From an uncultured Collinsella sp. (lineage in GTDB: Bacteria > Actinomycetota > Coriobacteriia > Coriobacteriales > Coriobacteriaceae): a stretch of DNA of 64,000 nucleotides. A program made the position numbers and the translations under genes. Of this stretch, positions 9,032-17,157 are shown piece after piece. The DNA lies in the NCBI GenBank assembly GCA_958369225.1, contig CATXID010000007.1, forward strand, positions 1 to 64,000. The letters run 5' to 3'. The notes under the pieces are model-generated. The model was not told the DNA's origin and did not search any database. It saw only the letters and a list, made by a program, of their open reading frames with translations. The first letter of the stretch is position 1. Every line of letters begins with the position of its first letter.

Positions 9032-10480
9032 TTAGCGGCGCTCGAGGACCGCGACGGTCTCGGTGTGGTCGGTATGAGGGAACATGTCGACCGGAGTGAT
9101 CTTGAGCAGTCGGTAACCACCGTCGAGGAGCTGGTGTAGGTCGCGCTCTTGGGTCACGGGATTGCAGCTGATATAGGTGATGCGGCGCGGCTTAAGTGCG
9201 CAGGCGGCCTCAAGAAACTCGGGCGTTGAGCCGGCGCGCGGCGGGTCGATGGAAAGGACGTCGACGCGCTCGTTGTTATCGGCGGCATCTAGGATGTAAT
9301 CGGTGGCGTCGTCGGCCATAAACCAAGCGCTGCGGGTGAGGCCGTTGAGCTCGGCATTGCGACGTGCGTCGGCAATGCCCGCCGGGTTGCGCTCCACGCC
9401 GAGCAGCATAATGCCGGCACCTCTGTCCTGGGCATCCTTCGCAGCGCACAGACCGATGGTGCCGCTGCCGCAGTAGGCGTCCATAAGAATGTCACCCTGC
9501 TGCAGGTCCATGCCGTCAATCGCGAGCTGATAGAGTAGCTCGGTCTGCTGCGGATTGGTCTGATAGAACGCGGTAGGGGAGATATCGAATTCGCAACCGA
9601 GCAGCTGGTCGCGCATGCACTCGGCGCCATAGACGATACGAGTCTCCTCACCCAAGATGGCGTTACCGGGACGGCCATTGATATTTTGGGCAACGGTGAC
9701 GATATGCGGATCGAGCGCCGCGACGGCCTCAAAGAACTCCTGCGCATGCGGTAAGTCACGCTGGGCGGTCACGAGCGTAACCATGACTTGGTCTGTACGC
9801 CAGCCGCAGCGGACGACGGCATAGCGAAGCAAACCAAGATGCTTGTCCTCATTAAAGGCGGGAATATGCAGCCGCTCAGCTTCGCGTGCGATGCCGTTGA
9901 GAATCTTACGGGCGCCCGGCGCCTCGACAGGACATTCGGGCACGGCAACGATCTTGTGCGTGCCGCGCTCAAAGAAACCGCAACGGACAGTGCCCTCCCT
10001 ACCGGGAGCAAAGGGAGTGGCAGCCTTATGACGAAAGCCACGTGGCGCAGGATATTTACCCGGGTCGCCCAGGGTGACGCCCATACCGCGAATGGGATCA
10101 ACGGCGATACCCTCACGCTCACAAAGCGAAGCAAAAAGCTCTTCCATAGCAGCCTGCTTAGCTGCCAACTGCTTTTTATAAGGACGATTAAGCGCCGTAC
10201 ACCCACCGCAAGATTTCATGATCGAACAGGGAGACTTGGGGTCCACAGCCTTACGTGCAGACGAAACCGGATCATTATGCGGGCGCTTGGAGTGAGCCTG
10301 GGACGCCTTATCCCCGCTCCGACGAGAGCCGGGACGCTTGGCCTTAGCTCTGCTCTTGGTCGATTTGCTTTTTGCAGCTTTGGAAGACTTGGATTTTGTA
10401 GAAGATTTCTCCTCCTTCGACCCCTCAGCCGCCTCCACCAAAGCACGACGAGCCCTACGCTCCGCACGAGATTCTGCCAT
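9032..10480 (-). CDS. 23S rRNA (uracil-C5)-methyltransferase, RlmD/RumA family
   Basis: A SAM-dependent m5U methyltransferase of the TrmA/RumA class with 482 residues. The first 75 residues are Lys/Ser/Arg-rich and low-complexity, probably an RNA-binding tail specific to this lineage. An iron-sulphur cysteine set follows (Cys85, Cys91, Cys94 in CSIMKSCGGC, and a later ECP cysteine). The SAM motif is DAYCGSGTIGLCAA. The catalytic nucleophile is in YISCNP, and the DPPRAG motif is intact. The C-terminus has the FPHTDHTETVAVLER signature. Which uridine is modified cannot be told (U1939 in E. coli RlmD; some Gram-positive enzymes modify U747 and U1939). It is monocistronic; the ATG is at 10480. 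Confidence 0.9.
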   Translation of the reverse strand: MAESRAERRARRALVEAAEGSKEEKSSTKSKSSKAAKSKSTKSRAKAKRPGSRRSGDKASQAHSKRPHNDPVSSARKAVDPKSPCSIMKSCGGCTALNRPYKKQLAAKQAAMEELFASLCEREGIAVDPIRGMGVTLGDPGKYPAPRGFRHKAATPFAPGREGTVRCGFFERGTHKIVAVPECPVEAPGARKILNGIAREAERLHIPAFNEDKHLGLLRYAVVRCGWRTDQVMVTLVTAQRDLPHAQEFFEAVAALDPHIVTVAQNINGRPGNAILGEETRIVYGAECMRDQLLGCEFDISPTAFYQTNPQQTELLYQLAIDGMDLQQGDILMDAYCGSGTIGLCAAKDAQDRGAGIMLLGVERNPAGIADARRNAELNGLTRSAWFMADDATDYILDAADNNERVDVLSIDPPRAGSTPEFLEAACALKPRRITYISCNPVTQERDLHQLLDGGYRLLKITPVDMFPHTDHTETVAVLERR

Positions 10481-10591
10481 GAATTAACCCCACTAATTTA
10501 TAAATTTAAAGCCACAAGCATTGTACCGTGCCAAGCCAACAGACGATATGCAAGCGGTTTATTGGTATCAGTGATAGGTACAACGATGATT

Positions 10592-10724
10592 GCCCGCTGG
10601 GCTCCGGGGCGGGGGTTAAGTTTATCGCGAGTTCCGCACGAACAGGAGGCCACTTAATGTGGCCTCCGTCGTGAGCAGGACTGTAGAGCAGGAAACTTAA
10701 CCCCCGCCCCGGAGCCCAGCGGGC
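10592..10724. repeat. Long hairpin repeat, family B copy 1 (32-bp perfect arms, 69-bp core)
   Basis: Arms 10592-10623 and 10693-10724 are a perfect 32-bp inverted repeat beginning GCCCGCTGGGCTCC. Between them, core 10624-10692 is 69 bp. It contains ATCGCGAGTTCCGCACG, the internal palindrome GGCCACTTAATGTGGCC and AGGACTGTAGAGCAGG. A second copy at 46944-47068 has a core of the same length, about 87% alike, but unrelated arms. A truncated third copy is at 52165. It lies in the 339-bp gap between the divergent rlmD-like and ABC importer genes; I see no gene in that gap. Confidence 0.9.
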
Positions 10725-10747
10725 AAACCCTCCCTTGTACTCCATCT

Positions 10748-10801
10748 CACTAAAGTGTATGATTCTGAACGTTACATGACTCACTTTACCTAACTAAAGT
10801 G
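10748..10801. promoter_or_regulatory. Putative operator region of the amino-acid importer
   Basis: CACTTTA and TAAAGTG form a perfect 7-bp inverted repeat with a 6-nt spacer (10782-10801), 19 bp before the start codon. The same CTTTA-N6-TAAAG layout occurs upstream of ilvE (36725-36740). Further up, CACTAAAGT followed by GATTC (10748-10765) resembles the block upstream of cysE (35805-35824 region). This suggests shared amino-acid or sulphur control; the regulator is unknown. Confidence 0.4.
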
Positions 10802-10819
10802 CCATCAAGGGGGGATACC

Positions 10820-11680
10820 ATGAATACCGATATGTCTCGTCGTCAGTTCGTTGGTCTAGCCGGCTCACTCGCCACGGTGCTTGGCCTTGGTCTTGTCGGC
10901 TGCGGCGGTGGTGCCGGCAAGGGCTCCGCTGCCGGTTCTGCCGCGGCCAAGGACGTGAAGGGCGCTGCGGAGTCCAAGAAGCTCGTCGTGGGCTTTGACA
11001 AGTCCTATCCTCCGTACGGCTTTGTGGGCGACGATGGCGAGTACACCGGCTTTGATCTCGATCTGGCCAAGGCTGTTGCCGATAAGCAGGGCTGGGAGGT
11101 CAAATACGAGGCCATTGACTGGGACGCCAAGGATACGCTGCTCAACTCGGGCGCCATCAACTGCATCTGGAACGGCTTTACCATGGAGGGCCGTGAGGAC
11201 GACTACACGTTCTCCGAGCCGTACATGCTCAACGAGCAGGTGCTGGTGGTAAAGAAGGATGCGGGCATCAAGAGCTGGGACGATCTTGCCGGCAAGACCG
11301 TGATTACCCAGACTGATTCCGCTGCACAGGATGTGCTCGAGGGCGACCAGAAGGATCTGGCCGCGACGTTTGCCACGCTCGATACCATCGGTGAGTACAA
11401 CACGGCCTTTATGCAGCTCGAGAGTGGTGCAGTCGACGCCGTTGCCTGTGACCTCTCGATCGCTCAGTATCAACTTGCCGCCAAGCCCGATGCCTATACG
11501 CAGCTCGACAAGCCGCTGTCCAGCGAGCACTACGCCGTTGGATTAAAGAAGGGCGACACCAAGTCCGCCGATGCCGTGACCGAGTCGCTCAAGGCACTCT
11601 ATGAGGACGGTACGGTCAAGGACCTGTGCGATAAATATGCAGATTACGGTCTTTCCTTCGACAACTGGGTTCTGAAATAG
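10820..11680 (+). CDS. Amino-acid ABC transporter, substrate-binding lipoprotein
   Basis: A family 3 solute-binding protein of 286 residues that delivers a polar amino acid to the permease encoded next. The N-terminus has a twin-arginine-like SRRQF (Arg7-Arg8), a hydrophobic core and a lipobox LVGC with Cys28, so it is an anchored lipoprotein, possibly Tat-exported. Family blocks are VVGFDKSYPPYGFVGDDGEY, GFDLDLAKAVA, LLNSGAINCIWNGFTMEGRE and the GKTVITQTDSAAQD hinge. The ATG at 10820 follows AAGGGGGG. It is the first gene of a three-gene importer locus. The substrate is not certain; the upstream motif shared with cysE makes cystine worth considering. Confidence 0.92.
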   Translation: MNTDMSRRQFVGLAGSLATVLGLGLVGCGGGAGKGSAAGSAAAKDVKGAAESKKLVVGFDKSYPPYGFVGDDGEYTGFDLDLAKAVADKQGWEVKYEAIDWDAKDTLLNSGAINCIWNGFTMEGREDDYTFSEPYMLNEQVLVVKKDAGIKSWDDLAGKTVITQTDSAAQDVLEGDQKDLAATFATLDTIGEYNTAFMQLESGAVDAVACDLSIAQYQLAAKPDAYTQLDKPLSSEHYAVGLKKGDTKSADAVTESLKALYEDGTVKDLCDKYADYGLSFDNWVLK

Positions 11681-11684
11681 CGGC

Positions 11685-11779
11685 TTCCCCAGGCACCCGA
11701 TTTTGCCGTTCAAACCGTCGCTTGCGTACATTTAGTACGCGACGCTCCTCTTTCACGGCAAACTCGGGCACCTGGAAAA
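11685..11779. repeat. Intercistronic hairpin, family A copy 1
   Basis: A core of 45 bp (11710-11754) reads TCAAACCGTCGCTTGCGTAC ... GTACGCGACGCTCCTCTTTC and has an internal GCGTAC/GTACGC stem. The flanks TTCCCCAGGCACCCG... and ...CTCGGGCACCTGGAAAA pair with a few mismatches to lengthen the hairpin to about 95 nt. It sits between binding-protein and permease genes. A copy with different flanks separates permease and ATPase genes at 12543-12609. Such intercistronic hairpins can stabilise the upstream mRNA and raise binding-protein yield. Confidence 0.8.
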
Positions 11780-11830
11780 CCCGCTTTAGCATTGGGTTTG
11801 CTGTTCTGTTGTCGCGAAAGAGAGCTTAGG

Positions 11831-12484
11831 TTGTCTATTCAGGTCATGATGCAGATGCTTGGCCAGGGATTCTTGGTCAGCTTGCAGCTGTTTGTGCTGA
11901 CGCTGCTCGGGTCGATTCCGCTGGGAATCCCCGTGGCGTTTATGCGCATGAGCAAAATCACGCCGCTTCGCTGGATTGCGCGCATCTACATTTCGGTCAT
12001 GCGCGGTACGCCGCTCATGCTGCAGATGTTTGCCATCTACTTTGCCCCGTACTACGTGTTTGGCATTTCGCTCACGCCCGATTCCAAGTGGACGGCGTGC
12101 GTTGTGGCGTTCATCATCAACTACGCCGGTTACTTTGCCGAGATCTATCGCTCGGGCCTGCAGTCCATTCCGCGCGGTCAATACGAGGCAGCCGAGGTGC
12201 TGGGCTATTCGCGCGTGCAGACGTTTCTGTATATCGTGATGCCGCAGGTCGCCAAGCGTATTCTGCCGGCGATGGGCAACGAGATCATCACGCTGGTCAA
12301 GGACACGTCGCTGGCGTTTGCCATCGGCGTGGGGGAGATGTTCTCGACGGCCAAGGCGCTGGTCGCCTCGCAAGTGAGCATGGTGCCGTTTGCGATCGCG
12401 GCGCTGATTTACTGGGTCTTTAACTTTGTGGTCGAGATGCTGCTGGGCGCCGCCGAAAAGAAGCTGGACTATTATCATGACTAG
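11831..12484 (+). CDS. Amino-acid ABC transporter permease
   Basis: An inner-membrane permease of the HisM/GlnP class, about 217 residues with roughly five hydrophobic helices. The cytoplasmic EAA loop that contacts the ATPase is present (YEAAEVLGYSRVQTFLYIVMPQ). The N-terminal SVMRGTPLMLQMF block is typical. The start is uncertain. I take the TTG at 11831, which gives MSIQVMMQMLGQG like other family members. An ATG at 11792 would add 13 residues but lies next to the upstream hairpin and lacks a ribosome site, and an ATG at 11846 is also possible. Two stop codons in the same frame occur at the end, TAG at 12482 then TAA inside the following palindrome. Confidence 0.88.
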   Translation: MSIQVMMQMLGQGFLVSLQLFVLTLLGSIPLGIPVAFMRMSKITPLRWIARIYISVMRGTPLMLQMFAIYFAPYYVFGISLTPDSKWTACVVAFIINYAGYFAEIYRSGLQSIPRGQYEAAEVLGYSRVQTFLYIVMPQVAKRILPAMGNEIITLVKDTSLAFAIGVGEMFSTAKALVASQVSMVPFAIAALIYWVFNFVVEMLLGAAEKKLDYYHD

Positions 12485-12490
12485 GTCGTT

Positions 12491-12512
12491 CCGCCGTTCT
12501 AACGAACGGCGG
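12491..12512. repeat. 22-bp stop-codon palindrome, family F copy 1
   Basis: CCGCCGTTCTAACGAACGGCGG is an 11-bp-arm palindrome located 7 bp after the permease stop and in the same frame, so its central TAA is a second stop. The identical palindrome is at 29425-29446, where its TAA is the actual stop of a nitroreductase. A half copy follows glmS at 22251. Confidence 0.8.
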
Positions 12513-12542
12513 ACTGCTCGACGCTGCGCGCGTGCCTGACGG

Positions 12543-12609
12543 CCAATCTGCTCCTCAAACCGTCGCTTGCGTACAGAAGTACGCGGCGCTCCTCTTTCGG
12601 AGCATATTG
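12543..12609. repeat. Intercistronic hairpin, family A copy 2
   Basis: The core 12555-12598 matches the copy at 11710 in about 38 of 44 positions, with the loop changed from ATTTA to AGAA. The immediate flanks (CTGCTCC and GGAGCA) pair with each other but differ from those of copy 1. It lies between the permease and ATPase genes. Confidence 0.8.
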
Positions 12610-12657
12610 TCTCGCCAGTCACACGCTCGCTGTCTTTTTAAACACATGGAGGTTCCC

Positions 12658-13422
12658 GTGTCCGGAACGGTAATGAATATAGCGAACGCGCGCAAGGCGT
12701 TTGGTGGCAATGAGGTGCTCAAGGATATCTCGCTCGAGGTAAAGCGTGGCGAGGTTGTGGCGATTATCGGGCCTTCGGGCGGCGGTAAGTCCACGCTGCT
12801 TCGCTGTGCCACGCTGCTCGAGACGCTCGACGGTGGCTCGCTCTCGTTTGGCGACCTTGCCGTCGCGACGGATACGGGTTCGGGCGCGGTGTACGCAAAG
12901 GGCGATGTGCCTAAACAGGCGCGCTCGCGGTTTGGTTTGGTGTTTCAGAACTACAATCTGTTCCCGCATTATACCGTGATGAAAAACATCACCGATGCGC
13001 CGATCCGCGTGCTTAAGCGCCCGCGCGAGCAGGCGGAGGCCCGCGCACACGAGCTCATTGCACAGATGGGGCTTACGGGTAACGAGAACAAGGTGCCCTG
13101 CGAGCTTTCGGGCGGTCAGCAGCAGCGCGTGAGTATTGCCCGCGCCCTGGCGCTCGACCCGGAAATCTTGTTCTTTGATGAGCCGACCTCGGCACTCGAT
13201 CCCGAGCTGACGGCCGAGGTGCTGCGTGTCATTAAAGACCTTGCGGCGCAGAATATGACGATGGTGATCGTGACCCACGCAATGCAGTTTGCGCGCGATG
13301 TTGCCGACCGCGTGGTCTTTATGGATGGCGGCCGCATTGTTGAGGAGGGTCCGGCCGAGCAGGTTATCGATCATCCGCGCGAGCAGCGTGCCCGTGAGTT
13401 CTTGAGCCGTATCGAGGGGTAG
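12658..13422 (+). CDS. Amino-acid ABC transporter ATP-binding protein
   Basis: An ATPase of 254 residues powering the importer. Walker A is GPSGGGKST (38-46), the Q-loop lies in LVFQNYNLFPHYTVMKNI, the signature is LSGGQQQR, Walker B is ILFFDEPTSALD and the switch histidine is in VTHAMQFA. The GTG at 12658 is preferred because GGAGG ends 5 bp before it. An ATG at 12646 overlaps that ribosome site and is less likely. The long open frame upstream covers the hairpin repeat and is not coding. It is the third and last gene of the importer locus, closed by the hairpin at 13458. Confidence 0.93.
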   Translation: MSGTVMNIANARKAFGGNEVLKDISLEVKRGEVVAIIGPSGGGKSTLLRCATLLETLDGGSLSFGDLAVATDTGSGAVYAKGDVPKQARSRFGLVFQNYNLFPHYTVMKNITDAPIRVLKRPREQAEARAHELIAQMGLTGNENKVPCELSGGQQQRVSIARALALDPEILFFDEPTSALDPELTAEVLRVIKDLAAQNMTMVIVTHAMQFARDVADRVVFMDGGRIVEEGPAEQVIDHPREQRAREFLSRIEG

Positions 13423-13457
13423 GCTCAGCTATTTACTCAACTATTAATTGAGGTGAA

Positions 13458-13495
13458 GCCGCCGCAGGTCTTACGGTCTGCGGCGGCATTTTATT
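13458..13495 (+). terminator. Terminator after importer ATPase gene
   Basis: GCCGCCGCAG and CTGCGGCGGC (13458-13467, 13478-13487) precede ATTTTATTT. The rest of the gap to 13732 holds a short GTCGG/CCGAC stem near 13632 and a strong ribosome site for the next gene, but no recognisable RNA. Confidence 0.85.
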
Positions 13496-13732
13496 TGCAT
13501 CGGCGGGGTTCAATAATCGCCTCGCATACTCGCCTCCTCCTCTCGCCGCCCGTATTCATACGCGTGCCGAAAGGTCTGCATGGACAGGCGACTGCAAGGG
13601 TAGGGTGGTGGCATAGGACATTTGGAGGGTGAGTCGGCTCGGCTGCCGACCGTGCTGCTCCCGGGACGGCATCGACCGCGAACTCTCCCCGTTGGCGTCG
13701 CGCATCGCGCGCGACCCTGCAAGGAGGTCATC

Positions 13733-15808
13733 ATGGGTGCTCCCAAGACCGGCAACGTAAGGAACGTGGTGCTCGTAGGCCAAGGCGGGGTGGGCAAGAC
13801 TTCACTCGCCGAGGCCATGCTCCACCTTTCTGGTAAGACTGCCCGTCTGGGCGGCCACGACGGCACCAAGCCCACGCTCGACTATGACCCCGAAGAGGTC
13901 AAGCGCTCATTTTCTATCTCGACGACCATCGCGCCGATCGATTGGAAGGGCGCCCGTATCAACGTGCTCGATGCCCCGTGCTACCCCGATTTTATCGGCG
14001 ACGCCTTTGCCGCGATGAGCGTCTGCGAGACGGCGCTGTTCGTGGTCGACGCCGAGGCCGGCCCGCAGCCGACGACGGTTAAGCTTTGGTACGCCGCCGA
14101 GGACCTGCGCCTGGCGCGCGCGGTGTTCGTAAATCGCCTGTCGCGTCCCGAGGCCAGCTTTACGACCACGATGGGCCTGCTGCAGGAACGTTTTGGTACG
14201 CGTTTGGGTGCCGTGACCCTCCCCTGGGGCGAGGGCGAGGACTTTGACGGCATTATCGACCTGGTGCGTATGAAGGCGCGCCACTGCAACGGCGCCGAGG
14301 CAGTTGAGTCGGAGATTCCCGAGGAGTATCGTGCTCAGGCCGAGGAAGCCCACGACCATCTGTGCGAGCTGGTGGCCGAGGCCGACGATGAGCTGATGAT
14401 GAAGTACCTGGAAGGCGAAGAGACGCTGACGCAGGAGGAGCTCGAGGGCCTGTTGTCCAAGGCGATCGCCGAGCGCATCTTTGTGCCGGTCTTTGCGGGC
14501 GATTGCATTAAGGAGCAGGGCGTCAACTCGCTGATGGACGACATCGCCACGTACTTCCCGGCGCCGACGGACTACGGCGAGATGCCGCTCATCGACGGTG
14601 ATTCGCTCAAGATCTCGAGCGACGATGACCGTCCGGTGGCATTTGTGTTTAAGACGCTGGCCGACCCGCAGCAGGGTCGCATCAGCTTTATCAAAGTGCT
14701 GACGGGCACGCTTGAGCCGGGCCTTGAGCTGATCAATGCACGTACGCGCAAGGGTGAGCGTCTGGCTCACCTGTATGTGATGTGCGGCCGCGACATGACC
14801 GAGGTCGGTCACGCCTATGCCGGCGATATCATCGTGGCGCCCAAGCTGGCGGCCGAGACGGGCGATACGCTCTCGATTACCGGCAAGGTCGAGGCGGCGG
14901 CGTTCAAGTTCCCCAACTCGCAGTACCGCATCGCCATCGAGGCCGAGAATCGCGGCGACGAAGAGAAGCTCTACACGTTTATCGAGAAGGCCTGCAAGGC
15001 CGATCCGACTATGAGCATCGACCGCGACGAGGAGACCGGCCAGACCATCATTTCGGCGGTGGGCGAGGCGCAGGTTTCGGTCCTGCTCAATCGTCTTGAG
15101 GATCGCACCAAGGTCGCGGCCAAGAGCGTGCCGATCCGCATCCCGTATCGCGAGACCATCCGCCGCACGGCAAGCGCCCAGGGTCGCCACAAGAAGCAGA
15201 CTGGCGGTGCCGGTCAGTATGGCGACTGTTGGCTGCGCGTGGAGCCGCTCGTTGGGCCCGACGGCACGAGCGACGGCTATGAGTTTGTTGACGAGGTCGT
15301 GGGTGGCCGCATCCCGCGCTCGCTGATCCCCGCTGTGGACAAGGGTGTCCAGGAGACCATGAAGGACGGCATCATTGCCGGCTACCCGCTTACGGGCATT
15401 CGCGTGGCTGTGTACGACGGCTCGTATCATAGCGTCGACTCCAACGAGATGGCGTTCCGCGCGGCGGCTCGCATCGGTCTGCGCAAGGCATGCGCCGATG
15501 CCGACCCGGTGGTGCTGGAGCCCATCGAGGAAATCACGGTGACTATCCCCGAGAGCTACGCCGGCGCCGTGATGGGCGACATCTCGGCATCGCGCGGTCG
15601 CGTGACGGGCATGGAGACCGATGAGCGCGGCGACACCGTGGTCATTGCCCAGGCGCCGCTGGCCGAGCTGACGGATTATTCGACGCGCCTGCGCTCTATC
15701 ACGCGCGGCACGGGCGACTTTACCATGAAGCCCGCAGGCTATGAGCAGGTGCCTTATGACGTTCAGGCCAAGCTGGTTGAGCGCTATGAGGAGGGCCGCG
15801 CCAAGTAA
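13733..15808 (+). CDS. Divergent elongation factor G-like GTPase
   Basis: A five-domain EF-G-like protein of 691 residues. The ATG at 13733 follows AAGGAGG. The P-loop is GQGGVGKT (16-23) where canonical EF-G has GHIDAGKT. Switch II reads DAPCYPDF in place of DTPGHVDF, so the catalytic histidine is replaced by Tyr. The NKxD motif is degraded to NRLSRPEA. Domain II starts near residue 295. Domain IV retains the GxGQYGD-type segment (GGAGQYGDCWLRVEP) and domain V the PESYAGAVMGDISASRGRVTGM block. This is therefore an EF-G paralogue, comparable to actinobacterial FusA2-type proteins, rather than the housekeeping factor. A role in stress, ribosome release or as an inactive GTPase is open. No rps12/rps7/tuf neighbours are present. 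Confidence 0.9.
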   Translation: MGAPKTGNVRNVVLVGQGGVGKTSLAEAMLHLSGKTARLGGHDGTKPTLDYDPEEVKRSFSISTTIAPIDWKGARINVLDAPCYPDFIGDAFAAMSVCETALFVVDAEAGPQPTTVKLWYAAEDLRLARAVFVNRLSRPEASFTTTMGLLQERFGTRLGAVTLPWGEGEDFDGIIDLVRMKARHCNGAEAVESEIPEEYRAQAEEAHDHLCELVAEADDELMMKYLEGEETLTQEELEGLLSKAIAERIFVPVFAGDCIKEQGVNSLMDDIATYFPAPTDYGEMPLIDGDSLKISSDDDRPVAFVFKTLADPQQGRISFIKVLTGTLEPGLELINARTRKGERLAHLYVMCGRDMTEVGHAYAGDIIVAPKLAAETGDTLSITGKVEAAAFKFPNSQYRIAIEAENRGDEEKLYTFIEKACKADPTMSIDRDEETGQTIISAVGEAQVSVLLNRLEDRTKVAAKSVPIRIPYRETIRRTASAQGRHKKQTGGAGQYGDCWLRVEPLVGPDGTSDGYEFVDEVVGGRIPRSLIPAVDKGVQETMKDGIIAGYPLTGIRVAVYDGSYHSVDSNEMAFRAAARIGLRKACADADPVVLEPIEEITVTIPESYAGAVMGDISASRGRVTGMETDERGDTVVIAQAPLAELTDYSTRLRSITRGTGDFTMKPAGYEQVPYDVQAKLVERYEEGRAK

Positions 15809-15843
15809 CGCGTGGTTTTGCCTGCAATGTAGGTGCTGACGAA

Positions 15844-15876
15844 AAGGCCGCCCTGGGTAACCGGGGCGGCCTTATT
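15844..15876. terminator. Bidirectional terminator after EF-G-like gene
   Basis: AAGGCCGCCC and GGGCGGCCTT pair around a short TGGGTAACCG loop, followed by ATTT; the convergent endonuclease gene ends at 15939. Confidence 0.8.
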
Positions 15877-15938
15877 TGATCCGTATGCGACGGAAGGATT
15901 GCGGATCATTTTTTGGGTTACGGGCAGCGCAGTCGGCA

Positions 15939-16922
15939 CTAGTCTCCGGATGCCTGGTTGCGGCCGGTGGCGTAGTCGATTTGCACGTGCGGCTGCAGGT
16001 TGTAGCAGTACACGTGGAAGCACAGGGTCTTGCCGTGGTCCTCGATCGACTGCGCCTCAAGGCGAACGCCACGACAGACGAGCTCCTCTTCGTTGTACAT
16101 GGGCGTGACGCGGTAGAGCACATGGTTGCCCGTGTCGCGGATGTAGTTAAGAACCTGCTCTTCAAACGGCAGCATGCCCGTCTCGTTGAGATAGCGCGTG
16201 CCGGTGAGGAGATTTTTGCGGTTGGCGTTTTCGCCGCAGAGCGACCAGGCGATGAGGTGGCAGCGGTTGTAGAGGCTCTGACCCGGAATAAAGTCGTAGC
16301 GCTGCTGGTGCCAACCGGCAGGATGGATACGCGAGATATCGCCGCGCTTGCCTTGACCGAGCGATTCGGGGCCCACGCAGGCGAGCGCCTTGCGAGTGCG
16401 GCCCAGGCTGTCGAGCTTGGAGAATTTCTTAAAGCAGCCTTCTTCGGTGGCACGCTCATACTCGTCAAGCGTGAACGACGGCGTGCCGAGCGGGTGCGTG
16501 CTGTCGGCGCGAAGGGCAACGTAGGGGTTGCCGGCGTAGTCGGGAATGCTGCTGAGATAAACACCGCGGGCGCGGTTGAGGTCGGGATTTTCGACCTCGT
16601 CGATGGGGGTGGCGGCACTGTCCGCGGAGGCGTCGTCACCGGTGTCGGTTGCGGCGGAATTGGAGCCATCGCCGGAGTCTTGGCTATTTTGAGAGTCCGA
16701 GGAGCTCGCTGTTCCCGATTCGAGCCGGGCAACCAGGTCTGCCTCGTCGTCGGTGCGGCCGGGACTCTCGTTTTGTTTTTCGGCCAGAGCTGCCGCCTGT
16801 TCATCGCTTTGCGGCGACAGCAGCTTGGGAGCTCCGTCGAGCGATCCCGTAAACAACGCAAACCCCAGCACCACGGCGGTGCCGATGGAAAGTGCTTGCT
16901 TGTAGGCGGACTTGCGCGACAT
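15939..16922 (-). CDS. Secreted or membrane-anchored DNA/RNA non-specific endonuclease
   Basis: A protein of 327 residues with a hydrophobic N-terminal segment (about 11-27, after basic MSRKSAYK) acting as signal or anchor. A Ser/Asp/Glu-rich linker spans about 35-110. The nuclease core holds YNRCHLIAWSLCGENANRKN with His222, matching the D/N-R-x-H motif and downstream Asn metal ligand of the EndA/NucA beta-beta-alpha-Me family, then LLTGTRYLN. Streptococcal EndA-type nucleases degrade extracellular DNA for nutrition, uptake or escape from neutrophil traps. Asp/Gly are replaced by Asn/Cys in this copy's core motif. It is monocistronic. Confidence 0.86.
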   Translation of the reverse strand: MSRKSAYKQALSIGTAVVLGFALFTGSLDGAPKLLSPQSDEQAAALAEKQNESPGRTDDEADLVARLESGTASSSDSQNSQDSGDGSNSAATDTGDDASADSAATPIDEVENPDLNRARGVYLSSIPDYAGNPYVALRADSTHPLGTPSFTLDEYERATEEGCFKKFSKLDSLGRTRKALACVGPESLGQGKRGDISRIHPAGWHQQRYDFIPGQSLYNRCHLIAWSLCGENANRKNLLTGTRYLNETGMLPFEEQVLNYIRDTGNHVLYRVTPMYNEEELVCRGVRLEAQSIEDHGKTLCFHVYCYNLQPHVQIDYATGRNQASGD

Positions 16923-16990
16923 GGAGGCTCCTGGATGGACGGTTGGAATCTACCAGTCTAGCAGGTGCCGTCAGGAGCCGTTCTATCGAA

Positions 16991-17036
16991 CAAATACTCA
17001 AGATTTGGGATAGACGTTACTGATTCATTTGCCCCA
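16991..17036 (+). repeat. Interspersed repeat, family H copy 1
   Basis: CAAATACTCAAGA, then GGGA and ACG, then CTGATTCATTTGCCCCA. An inverted copy lies at 46150-46195 with the same end blocks. No function is evident. Confidence 0.6.
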
Positions 17037-17081
17037 TATGGAGCTGCGGCGGTTGTGCATATAAAGCTATTCGGCGTTTCT

Positions 17082-17123
17082 CCAGATAAAACCTACCAAA
17101 AAAACTGTCCCTTTTTGGCAGGT
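17082..17123 (+). repeat. Interspersed repeat, family G copy 1
   Basis: CCAGATAAAACCTACC ... AACTGTCCCTTTTTGGCAGGT. Copies at 22308-22357 and, inverted, at 20147-20197 share CCAGATAAAACCTG, TAAACCTGTCCCT and the closing TGGCAGGTT arm. Confidence 0.7.
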
Positions 17124-17130
17124 CAGAGCA

Positions 17131-17157
17131 GTTACGCCGTTTGTAAAACGGCGTAAC
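17131..17157. terminator. Palindrome directly after larE stop
   Basis: GTTACGCCGTTT and AAACGGCGTAAC form a 12-bp-arm palindrome abutting the larE stop codon. On the minus strand it could terminate larE, although no long T tract follows. Confidence 0.5.

Noticed and set aside
13622..13732. N-terminal extension of the EF-G-like protein
   Set aside because: The open frame extends upstream, but AAGGAGG stands 5 bp before the ATG at 13733 and the upstream codons do not look like EF-G.
16965..17156. 63-codon ORF in the gap after the nuclease gene
   Set aside because: It runs through repeats of families H and G and a palindrome, without a ribosome site.
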